A DNA stretch of 64,000 nucleotides, taken from Pycnococcus provasolii. Taxonomy: Eukaryota; Chlorophyta; Pseudoscourfieldiophyceae; Pseudoscourfieldiales; Pycnococcaceae. Where the stretch lies: NCBI GenBank assembly GCA_938743325.2, contig OW568863.1, positions 558,001 through 622,000 on the forward strand, in the 5' to 3' direction. The notes beneath the pieces are model-generated. The model searched no databases. It was given only the letters and a program-made list of their open reading frames with translations, and was not told the DNA's origin. Of this stretch, positions 8,339-16,833 are shown piece after piece (position 1 is the stretch's first letter; every line of letters starts with the position of its first letter). Made by a program: the position numbers and the translations under genes.

Positions 8339-9358
8339 ATGGGTTTGTGTAAGGTACGTCTGTGTGTCTGTGTATTTATCTAGTCGTTGGTGTGGTGTGC
8401 TGTGGTTTATTTGTGCTTTCCTGTTCGTATTCGTATTCGTATTCGTAGAGATGCCTTTTTTGTGTGCATGTGCATGTTCCGTTGTGCGTTGTTACACTCT
8501 TGCTGGTACGGTCTCACCCTCACGTTGTTCCAACGACTGTGCGACTGACACGACACGTATGCGCGCACACACAATAACACCTATGCCTGCTCATAGTCCA
8601 AGGCGCGGGAAGCGACCGACACGAAAGAAGTCGTCGCCGTGGCCAACGCTGCAGCGCCTACAGAGGCAAAAGACAAGACAAACAAACAGAAGAAGTCTGC
8701 CGACGACAAAGCAAATAAGCCGCTCGCTGCAAAAGACGTAAAGATCGAGCTTGACACTGCTGACACGAAGACGTCCAAAATGTTCAAGGCGGAAGAAAAG
8801 AAGTCAGCAGCTTCGTCCGACGAGTCGGACTTCGACGCAGCCATACTCAGCCAGGTCGAGGACGCCGTCAACTCCGTGATGGAACGCAAACCTGCGACGG
8901 CCAACGCGCCGGCGCCGACATCTTCGTCGTCGCCAAACGTCGCGCCGCCGTTGAAGGCGCTCAACCTCGCAATGACGTTTGGCGAGGGCGTGTCAGTATC
9001 ACCCACCGCCAGCGAGGAGCGTGCTGAGGAGGCTGCCATACGCGAACGGCGGAATACCGCCACGACCAACTCGTGGAGCGATAGCATCGTGCTGTACAGC
9101 ACGAGCTGCGCGAGCACGGCAGAGCTGCGCAACAACATCAGCCGGATGAAGCAGTTGCTAGATATGAAGCGCGTTCCGTACGAGGAGGTATTTTTGGACA
9201 TCGAGCCGCACAGGCGCGAGGACATGCTCGCAATCACGAATGGCGAGCGCAAACTTCCGCAGCTTGTAAACGTCGCGCGCAACCTGCGCGTTGCGGGCAA
9301 CGCCGAGACTATGCAAGAGGCTGAGGACTTTGGCGAGCTCGACGACATGTTGCGGTGA
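8339..9358 (+). CDS. SH3BGRL/glutaredoxin-like protein with an acylated N-terminus (two exons)
   Basis: The main frame has no good ATG: it opens after a stop at 8594. A five-codon first exon at 8339-8353, MGLCK, spliced at GTACGT to the acceptor TAG at 8594-8596, gives MGLCKSKAREATDTKEVV. This has the signature of dual acylation: Gly2 for myristate, Cys4 for palmitate and Ser6. The product is 258 residues. A charged disordered middle is followed from about residue 155 by a thioredoxin-fold domain of the SH3BGRL type (IVLYSTSCAS, LDMKRVPYEEVFLDIE, LPQLV with the cis-Pro). It lacks a CPYC redox pair and keeps one Cys. It is probably an adaptor on the inner face of a membrane. The first exon is my inference. 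Confidence 0.75.
8354..8596 (+). other. Predicted intron separating the acylation exon
   Basis: GTACGT...CATAG, 243 bases, phase 0. The splice restores a start codon and an N-myristoylation consensus for a downstream frame that otherwise lacks an ATG. The region is rich in GT words and pyrimidine, and a CGACTGAC near 8540 could serve as a branch site. Confidence 0.65.
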
Positions 9359-9529
9359 TACTTATGGTGTGAGAAATATATATAAACTTTAAACAAAACA
9401 AAACATTTCCTCTCGTGTTACTCGTCTCAGGCGCCCTGCTCCGTCGTAAGCATCAGCGTGTACACACACCTTCATAGCACGCGACAGATGGTGGCTTGCT
9501 GAACAGCGTCGTCGTCGTCGTCGTCGTTG

Positions 9530-10105
9530 TTACCTGCGCCGGAACAAGACGAAGGGAAGTCCAAGCGTGGAACCGACGATGCGCACGGGTATCGACGCAA
9601 CGCCGACCACGGCATGGACAAGCTGCTTTCCCACGTTTCTTCTCTTTTTCGTTTTTTTCCGTGCGAGCATGCCTCGTACACCCGCTTGGATCTTCACCGC
9701 TTGTTCGTTTCGCTTATCCAGCTCCTCGTCGCCAAATAGCATCTCGCCCTCCTTCAGCGCGAGCTCTTCGCGTCGTCGAGTGAGCACTTCTCTCTCGCCG
9801 CGACTCAGCGCCTTTTGCATTTCCCTCTCTCGCTCCTCCGTTTTCAGCTCCCACCTACGGCGCACGTACGGGCTCACCGCCGGGTGGTTGTTGCACAGCG
9901 CCGCTCCCCATCCGAACGTGGCCTGCGCGCGCTTTGATCCTGGCGTGAAAGGCGCCGCGACGATGGGCGACGTCGGCGCTGGCCTCTGCGGGCTCGGGAA
10001 CCTGTCCCCTCTCGCGGCGTGGTCCATCGCGGTCTCTGGCCACGGCACAGGCGTCATGTTGGACTCGAACGTCGCGTTGCGCGCATAGCTTGGCGTCGAC
10101 GCCAT
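9530..10105 (-). CDS. Small IQ-motif protein
   Basis: 191 residues of unrecognised family. The N-terminal 70 residues are Pro/Ser rich. The middle has a conserved-looking FGWGAALCNNHPAVSPYVRR followed by a charged helix (EEREREMQKAL...RRREEL). The C-terminal part has an IQ motif, AVKIQAGVRGMLARKK, which would bind calmodulin. It is followed by a basic, hydrophobic tail (VVGVASIPVRIVGSTLGLPF) that could sit on a membrane. The ATG at 10105 is the first in frame. Confidence 0.7.
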   Translation of the reverse strand: MASTPSYARNATFESNMTPVPWPETAMDHAARGDRFPSPQRPAPTSPIVAAPFTPGSKRAQATFGWGAALCNNHPAVSPYVRRRWELKTEEREREMQKALSRGEREVLTRRREELALKEGEMLFGDEELDKRNEQAVKIQAGVRGMLARKKTKKRRNVGKQLVHAVVGVASIPVRIVGSTLGLPFVLFRRR

Positions 10106-11151
10106 TGTCCTTTAAAAACAGCCACAAGCTTTCAATCAGCAAGCAACAAATAACAAGGGCCAAAGCCAAAGCCAAAGCCAAGCAACACACCTGGTGCAAC
10201 AAAGTCGAAGTCGAAGGTGAAGATGAAGATGAAGATGGCCGAGCAAGAGCAAGTCGCCTAATTAAAACACCCGGCCCGAGCGACAGAAAGAGAGGCCGGA
10301 GAGCGGCACAGCACAGCGGCAACATCCCGGGGGTTGTTGCAAGTTGCCGCAACAAGCAACCCGTATAAACATTAAAAACATCCCGGCCTTGTTGACCGAC
10401 CAAATGGAAATCAATATTGCAACCATAAAATCAACCTGGCACATCCCATCAAACCCCTATGTAGGTGATGCCTGGGTGAACTGGTGTGGAATCCGAAAGT
10501 CAGAAATAACACCCTACCCTGCATCGGGACCCGTGAATGGAATTGATTTCGCGATACATTTTTGGTGATTTTGTAACCTTCGAGGCAACGGTCAACATTA
10601 TTAGAGGGAGTACAGGATTCCGGGGCAAAGGCGTCCCCTGGCCCTCTGGAAAATACCTTAGTTAGCATACCACCCTAACCACCCGGCTCTTACAGTACAA
10701 CAACTCACACAACTTCTGAACTTCTTGAGGAGTCTTGCCACCTTCGTTCCAGGGTCCGTTGGTTCTCATGTCACGCATATTATTAGCACGGCTTATGGGG
10801 CGCCGGTTTTAAAAAAGGTTTATGGGGATTTTGTTGTGGGCACTTGGTCGCAGCAGCAATGGCGCCGCGTATACCTTTAGGTAGGGTACTCGTCTTGAAA
10901 CGAATCCTCGAGGAAAACGAATGAAAGCAAGAATACGAGATGACGATCGATGCGTCGGAGCGTGAGCAACAACAAAAAAAGGAACTTGCGATCCTCCGGT
11001 GGTGGTACAGTAAAATAGTACTTAAGGTTAGGTAGATAGACTGCCAAATAGTTGTTGTAGTTCTATCAGCTATCCTACATATGGTTAGCTAAGGCTTAGG
11101 TTGGGGAAAATCCGGAAAATCTAAGAGCGTGTACCACGTAAGAGCACGTAA
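10106..11151. other. Long intergenic region without a recognisable gene
   Basis: The 1,046 bases lie between two minus-strand genes. They contain GCCAAA repeats near 10160, GAAGAT repeats near 10215, a repeated AACATCCCGG (10321 and 10377) around a GTTGTTGCAA/TTGCCGCAACAA imperfect hairpin, and GTACAGTA-type words near 10690 and 11005. I found no ORF with family motifs and no tRNA or snRNA signature. Confidence 0.4.
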
Positions 11152-13608
11152 TTACACCCTCATTTCATTGTCGCGTGCGCGCTCATCTACGCACGGTTTG
11201 CCATACGGGCCACCGCCCCACTTGTGCGTGCATGCGTTGCAGTGCTGGCGAAGGCGGGCCACTCCACGACGGCCGACTGCATCCATACCCGCAGTCGAAA
11301 GACTGGGAACGCCACCAGAGCCAATTTGAACGCGAACAGCCACCGCACTACTAATGCCGTCGCTGTTGTCTGCGAAGCTAAGCATAGTGGCGTGCGACAG
11401 TGAACCTGGGGCATCTGACAAGTCAATAGTAGGGATGCTCTCAAGAATCTCAGGATGAAGCTCGCGTATCCTCTCCACGTCGTGACGATGCAACACCATC
11501 GTCTCGCTACACTGGAACCAATCATGAGCATACGGATTGAACACACACTCCGGCCTGGGAGAGCCAGGCTTGCCTGTGTTGCTCCTGATGATCACCTCGT
11601 TTGTGCGTTCGACCTCGCCGCTGTACGGATGGATCAGATTGCATGGCAGCATCGGAACCACTGGAGATCGTCCCATTGATCCACAGATGTCGAAGAAGCG
11701 CTGCGTGGACGCCTTGTAATCATCTAGCGTGGGAGGATTGTACACGCCACCCTCTCCCGGGGCGGACATTCCCTCGAGGATGCAGAACTTGACGTTGCCG
11801 TTCTCAATCTGCTGCTGCACGTTGTGCGTCGACGGATTAGCTCCCTCCATCTCCGGCTTGTAAAAGCCCAAAAACTTGAGGAGCGTCTTCTTGCTCTGCA
11901 CACCACCAGGCTGTCCCACGGCGTGCGCAATGGCGGTAGGCGCGCGCGAGGGTGCCGATCCCCACTCGAGCGCCTCGCGGTCGCCGTATCCGCTGATCAA
12001 ATTCGGGGGCACACCTAGCACGTACTCAAGCTCCGATTCCGCCTGTCCGTGCGGCAGACGCAGTGCGTTAAGCTGCGTTGGATTTTTGTTCCACTTCCAA
12101 TCGGGATTCGTGTGTGCTTCGTACCAGTCTGGCCACGCCTGCATTTCGCGATACTGCTGTCGGAACGAGGCGTCGCACTTCTCCGGCGAGCTGTTGGCAC
12201 GCGCCATGAACGCCTCTCCGTGGCTCTGCGACAGCGCTCCCACCTTGTAGCTGCCGCCATTCCTAACGTGATCCGAGCAAGTTTCGCTGGCGGCGCCGAC
12301 GGAGCTTTCGAGGACGTCGTTCACGATTCCCTGATCAAATGAAAATACTCCGTCAATCTCAACGCCACCACGCAGCGCAATCTGAACGGGTCCATCCATC
12401 GCCTCAATCTGTCGCTGCACCACCTCGTTGAAGAAGAACCACGTCCCTCTATTCGGCTTGGCATTTTGGTGGTAGATCACACCCGCGCACGACGCGGGGA
12501 ATGCATCTGATCCAGCTTGGATTGCAAGATTCGCCTTCTTATACTTGCCCTTGAAGTCCGCGTAGAAGTCGCGAAGGATGGCGACGTCGGAATCGACAGA
12601 CAGCACGTTCACGCCGCACTCGATAAAGCGTTTCATCATGTATGTGCGCATGATCCACAGCCAACCAATGCTGTACCCCTGCTTGAGTGTTTGCATCTTG
12701 TTCCACGGCCTCTTCTTTTCCAGGAACGACGACGTCAGACATGTGATGCCGACGTTGTGAAGCTGTGCGCAAACACCTTCGTTGATTCCGATGACAATGT
12801 AGTGATCGAATCCCCAGTCGTCGACGAGGTGCTTTGCGAAGCTCGCGGCGTACTCCGGACGTGCCATGTCCGTGGTGATCATGATGAGCTCCTTCTTGTA
12901 CGCACGCTCGTTGCACACCTTATTGAACACGTCGACGTTTTCCAGGTCGCCGCGCACGTCAACGGTGTGTCCCACGCTCCGGTATGTGTCGGGAACGTAT
13001 TCGGTATCCACCATCGCCTCCTCCTCCTCGGCAACAACAACCTCAAGCGGCTCTTCGTCGGCATCATCCGTGGTTGACAGTGGACTCCTCTGCGCACCCG
13101 TTATTTCCTCGTCTTCACCGGCTGTCGTCTGCTCCCAGCCTTCATGTCCCATCATGTCACCACCGTTGTAGCCGTCGTCTTCGCCGAGCAGAGCGTCGTC
13201 GTCTAGGTTTGTGGCGGCATCTTCCCACAGATCTTCCTCGCCGATTTCCCCGTCGCGATCGAGGTCGAACATCCCGATTCTCCTGTCGTCCAAAGCACGT
13301 CGATACGGGTTGGGGTCACGGAACCTCTTGAAAGCGTCCTTTCCACCCTTGGTGGGGTGTATCGTTGCGTAGACTTTGAAGTACATGGGCGGTCCGAGCA
13401 CGTATAGGCACGCGATTCCTAAGAAGCACGTGATTCCTAGAAGCACCTTGTGCATCGCCTGTTCGAGTTCTTTCGAGGATATGGGGTCTTCGCGGCGCTG
13501 CCTAATAGAGGTTGTTTCCACAGGCACTTGCCGCGACGTGCCCATCCTACCCATATTAAACGGGGACGGGCCTTGCCTATTCTTCTCATGACTTGATGAA
13601 GCAGACAT
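11152..13608 (-). CDS. Type II membrane glycosyltransferase with an N-terminal EF-hand
   Basis: 818 residues. A cytosolic tail is followed by a signal anchor at about 53-78. Just inside the lumen is a canonical EF-hand loop, DLDRDGEIGEED (115-126, with Asp/Asp/Asp/Glu/Gly/Asp at the ligand positions). The catalytic part matches the nucleotide-diphospho-sugar transferase family (PF03407, GT77-like). It has MARPEYAASFAKHLVDDWG, the VLSVDSDVAI strand with the DxD motif that binds the metal and sugar nucleotide, and SCAGVIYH. A Cys-rich C-terminal extension of about 300 residues follows. It probably acts in the Golgi on glycoproteins or wall glycans; donor and acceptor are unknown. The EF-hand suggests calcium-dependent folding or activity. 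Confidence 0.8.
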   Translation of the reverse strand: MSASSSHEKNRQGPSPFNMGRMGTSRQVPVETTSIRQRREDPISSKELEQAMHKVLLGITCFLGIACLYVLGPPMYFKVYATIHPTKGGKDAFKRFRDPNPYRRALDDRRIGMFDLDRDGEIGEEDLWEDAATNLDDDALLGEDDGYNGGDMMGHEGWEQTTAGEDEEITGAQRSPLSTTDDADEEPLEVVVAEEEEAMVDTEYVPDTYRSVGHTVDVRGDLENVDVFNKVCNERAYKKELIMITTDMARPEYAASFAKHLVDDWGFDHYIVIGINEGVCAQLHNVGITCLTSSFLEKKRPWNKMQTLKQGYSIGWLWIMRTYMMKRFIECGVNVLSVDSDVAILRDFYADFKGKYKKANLAIQAGSDAFPASCAGVIYHQNAKPNRGTWFFFNEVVQRQIEAMDGPVQIALRGGVEIDGVFSFDQGIVNDVLESSVGAASETCSDHVRNGGSYKVGALSQSHGEAFMARANSSPEKCDASFRQQYREMQAWPDWYEAHTNPDWKWNKNPTQLNALRLPHGQAESELEYVLGVPPNLISGYGDREALEWGSAPSRAPTAIAHAVGQPGGVQSKKTLLKFLGFYKPEMEGANPSTHNVQQQIENGNVKFCILEGMSAPGEGGVYNPPTLDDYKASTQRFFDICGSMGRSPVVPMLPCNLIHPYSGEVERTNEVIIRSNTGKPGSPRPECVFNPYAHDWFQCSETMVLHRHDVERIRELHPEILESIPTIDLSDAPGSLSHATMLSFADNSDGISSAVAVRVQIGSGGVPSLSTAGMDAVGRRGVARLRQHCNACTHKWGGGPYGKPCVDERARDNEMRV

Positions 13609-14198
13609 GAGGACGAGTTAAAAGCTGTCCAGAGAGGCCGAGGAGAGGCCCTAGACACGAGAGGAGAGGCCGAGATACGCCGAGGCCGCTCGTACCAGTC
13701 AGCCAGTGATAGGACACGCAACCTGGTAACCAGCAGACCAGTGGTGTGGCTTGATCCAACCAAGAATGGCTTAAGCGTGGAACAATATAATAATGGCGAG
13801 ATTTAAGGTTAGTTCCCGGGAAGATCGCGCCTTGCACCTACTGTATTCCCAACTCCGTGATCCTGCAGGCTCCCATCTGAATCAATCAGGGTTTTACGGG
13901 ACTTACTCACTCGGGGCAGTCTCGGGGTTCTCCTTGCAGGCCGGGTTGCAGGGTTCCCCTTAAAGTAAACTTGACCGTGAGTTTTTACGATGGAAGATGC
14001 TGTTAGGGTTAGGGTTAGGGTTACGGTTAGGGTGAGGGACAACACTTGTTACGGGTTTTATTACGGGCCTGCGCGCGTGTACAATACTTGTGGCTGAAAC
14101 ACGTTTTTGATTTTTTTCCCTTGGCTGATTGGTCCTCTCGTGTTCTTCTGTCATACATATTCCGATAGTATTGTGATTGTGATTTTGTGTTTCGATTC
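13609..14198. promoter_or_regulatory. Divergent promoter region with a telomere-like tract
   Basis: This separates the minus-strand glycosyltransferase from the plus-strand PPOX gene. It holds GAGAGGCC-type repeats (13620-13690) and a TTAGGG tract of about three perfect plus two degenerate units at 14002-14038, some 160 bases before the PPOX start. No coding sequence is supported. Confidence 0.45.
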
Positions 14199-15191
14199 AT
14201 GATGTTGTGTCGTGCGCGCGTCTCTGTGTCTTCCATGGTGAGAAGTCACAGTCGTCCGGTGCTCATGGGTAAGAGTATGAGGCGCGTGTCGACGAGCGCG
14301 TCGGCGTCGTCGACGGACGTCGCGGATCCGCTAGCGGTGTACCACGCGCACCAAAAGCAGGCGCCGCGCCTTCCGATGGCGGAGGAAGTGCGCACGCTCG
14401 CCAGCCTCGCGAAGTTTACCGTGCTGTGCACGTGCGATGCGGCAACACCCTCGGGTGACGAAGATCAAGAAGGGGGCTTCTGGCCCGCGGGTTCCGTCAC
14501 GGGCGTCGCGTTCGACGACGAAGGGCGTGCGATCCTCGCGCTCTCGAGCCTTAGCAGCCACACGCGCGACCTCGAGCGCGACGCGCGGTGCAGCCTGGTG
14601 GTGATGGCGGGCGGGTTCGCGGGCGTCAGCGACGCGCGCGCGAGCTTGCCGTGCAAGGCGACGAAGCTCGAGGGCGACGCCGCGGCGGCGGCGAGGGAGG
14701 TTTACCTGAAGGCGCACCCCGACGCATTCTGGGTGGATTTTGGAGACTTTAGCTGGTTTGCCGCGGAGGTGGCGCGCCCTTGCCGGCTCGTCGGTGGATT
14801 TGGGCGAGCAGGGAGCGTTTCCGTGTCCGACTACGCCTCCGCGAGTCCCGACCCCGTGAAGCCGTTCGCCGGTCCCGTGTGCGGCCATATGAATGCCGAC
14901 CACTCGGAAGCGACGGCGGCGATTGCGAGTGAGCTGATTGACCTGTCCGCTTCGAGCCTGACGAGCGCGCGCATGGATTCGCTCGACCGGCTGGGCATGG
15001 ACGTGAGCGTGGTTGCGGACGTGGGTGGCGAGTCTGTCACGCTTCCCGTGCGCGTTCCTTGGCCGCGCCCTGCTGAAAGCCGCGCGGATCTGAAGACGCT
15101 TATCGTGGAGATGACAAAAAGCGCCGCCGCCGCCACCGCCGCCGCCAATCAAAGCACAAGCAAGGAGGAAGCGAATACGGAGAGCGAGTAA
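14199..15191 (+). CDS. PPOX split-barrel / DUF2470 protein (GluTR-binding or HugZ-like), plastid-targeted
   Basis: About 330 residues from the ATG at 14199. The first 45 residues are Ser/Arg/Ala rich and hydroxylated, like a transit peptide. Residues about 60-215 are an FMN-binding split-barrel (LASLAKFTVLCTC, GVAFDDEGRAILALSSLSSH, CSLVV). The end, from HMNADHSEATAAIAS to VPWPRPAESRADLKTLIVEM, is the DUF2470 dimerisation domain with its conserved HxNxDH. This two-domain form is shared by bacterial HugZ haem oxygenases and by the plant protein that anchors glutamyl-tRNA reductase at the thylakoid. By analogy, a role in tetrapyrrole synthesis or haem handling is likely. The tail is Ala/Thr rich. 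Confidence 0.82.
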   Translation: MMLCRARVSVSSMVRSHSRPVLMGKSMRRVSTSASASSTDVADPLAVYHAHQKQAPRLPMAEEVRTLASLAKFTVLCTCDAATPSGDEDQEGGFWPAGSVTGVAFDDEGRAILALSSLSSHTRDLERDARCSLVVMAGGFAGVSDARASLPCKATKLEGDAAAAAREVYLKAHPDAFWVDFGDFSWFAAEVARPCRLVGGFGRAGSVSVSDYASASPDPVKPFAGPVCGHMNADHSEATAAIASELIDLSASSLTSARMDSLDRLGMDVSVVADVGGESVTLPVRVPWPRPAESRADLKTLIVEMTKSAAAATAAANQSTSKEEANTESE

Positions 15192-15541
15192 AAACAAATT
15201 GCGAACGACATACATACATCGTGACATAAATACCAAGAGTGCGGAAAGTTCCCTAAACCGTAAACCCCGAACCCTGGGTTCCCTCACCTACCCATCAGAC
15301 TACCCATCCATCCTCCCAGGAACCCCCCTGCCAATCCCGTCCTTTGGATTGTGTACAACTGTGCGACGATTTGAGAAGTAGTAACTGCAACGAGTCTTAC
15401 ACGAGATGTGTAATTACAGGTGGGGGCGCCCAACGACGAACGAATCGTTGGCAGGAGGTTGTCGTCGCGGTCGACTTCTCCATTTCCCATGCCTGGCAGG
15501 AACGGCAAAGCCGAGCGTGCCAGACACAGAGAGGGAGAACC
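15192..15541. other. Short intergenic region
   Basis: No gene is recognised. It includes a degenerate telomere-like string, CTAAACCGTAAACCCCGAAC (from about 15255), and an unremarkable mixed sequence that leads into the decayed element on the minus strand. Confidence 0.35.
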
Positions 15542-16490
15542 TCAAGGTGTATCTGCGGCTGCGTAGAAAGAGGGTGGGATGGGTGGGAGTTTCGCGGTTA
15601 TGCGCGTTGCACCCAGTTCACGTAGTATGGCGTAGTCTCCAGCCAGGGCAGGATCATCCGGATCTCCTCTGCTCGGAATACCAATGTTCGTCGAGTGCTG
15701 TGCTCCAGAGTCTTTCAGCGTTGACTCCCGGCTGAGCCGCAAGCTCATCAGGTGGATAACACCTGAATAATCCAGAGTCGCTGATGTCTCCTGCGCACTG
15801 GAAGCCTTCAAGGAAGGCATATGCGACCTTCGCGTCAGGCCACGCCGTGGCGTCTGCCATGGCTGCCAGGAGCGCGACATGCATGCCCGAGGCAACCCTC
15901 TGCGCTGTCCAGAACACTGGTATGCGTTCACGAATGTCCGCTTTCACAGGCGCCAGCAGCTTCTTTACGAGAGTGAGCTCTTTCAGCCGCTTGTCTCTCT
16001 CAGCCCTTATGTTGGCGCCGAGGGCTACTGTCCGTGCCATCGCATAGCGAGTTTCTGGCCTGATAGCGTCAACCATGCTGGGGATGACGCTGCTCTTCGT
16101 CAGCAGTGCCGAACGTGCGACGTGCTGTGACTTGGTAAGCCCTCTCTCGATGAGCATCACGAGCGACCCATCAGCCGAGCGTCGCGCTCTCACGAAGTCC
16201 CGGCGCTGATCTCTCGATCTGTTCCTGTTAGCACCCTCCTTTGTCTTGTATTTGTTGTGTGTTTTTTGAGTCAAGTGACACGTCGCGCAGCGAAGATCAC
16301 ATTTGTCTCTTTCCTTCTTCATCGCTTCGACGCCACCATGCGCCGACATCGGTGGGGTTAGACCCATGGGACTAGAGAGTTCGCGGTATCGCGGATACGA
16401 CGGAGCGCCTCCGGCGCGTCGTCGAGAGTGTTCGCGGCGGCGGCGGCGGCCATGTGCGGCGCGTCCTCCCGAGTTTGCTCTGTTGCTCAA
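15542..16490 (-). mobile_element. Decayed element fragment, possibly retroelement-derived
   Basis: Minus-strand frames here carry a basic N-terminal part with a CDLRCATCH cysteine/histidine pattern like HNH-type or zinc-finger modules, and later GFQCAGDISDSGLFRCYPPD. From memory, the latter recalls the segment ahead of the reverse transcriptase in some protist retroelements. It looks broken and lacks recognisable terminal repeats or a polymerase core. It is best treated as a fossil of uncertain family. It overlaps the likely promoter of the next plus-strand gene. Confidence 0.3.
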
Positions 16491-16833
16491 GCGCGCGTGG
16501 ACGACATTGTATTCGTACTTTCGTTTATCAAAACCCTCCCGTTACAAATGTCCCACTATCGTAGAGACCGGGATCCCCGGACCCGGGGGACCTCCCAAGG
16601 GAGGGGCACTTTGGCACTTTTGTTTTGCCCCGAACCGTCTATGTCTTGAAAACGTCTTGGGTTGTCCCCTCTGTTTCGGTTTTTTCCTCTCCCCCCCGGC
16701 TGCCCTGCCCTGCCCTGCTGCCCAAGGGGGAGAGGCAAAGCAGGCCCACTTTTTCATCATTCTTCGCCTCCGCAGGGTTGTTGTTGTGATTTCCGTCTCC
16801 CGCTTGTGTCTCTCGCTTGTGTTGTCTTGTGGT
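16491..16833 (+). promoter_or_regulatory. Leader region of the SPOC-domain gene
   Basis: The plus frame is open back to 16303, but this part encodes no family motif and is of low plausibility as protein. It contains C-rich and CCCTGCCCTG repeats (16695-16720) and a pyrimidine-rich run just before the ATG at 16834. I treat it as promoter and 5' UTR. Confidence 0.45.

Noticed and set aside
8283-8741. 152-residue plus-strand ORF rich in Val/Cys/Phe
   Set aside because: It lies over the proposed first intron and a GT-rich stretch, has no domain, and runs in another frame through the SH3BGRL-like exon.
15654-16490. 278-residue minus-strand ORF as an intact host gene
   Set aside because: The coherent part changes frame and the chain resembles decayed element sequence rather than a complete host protein.
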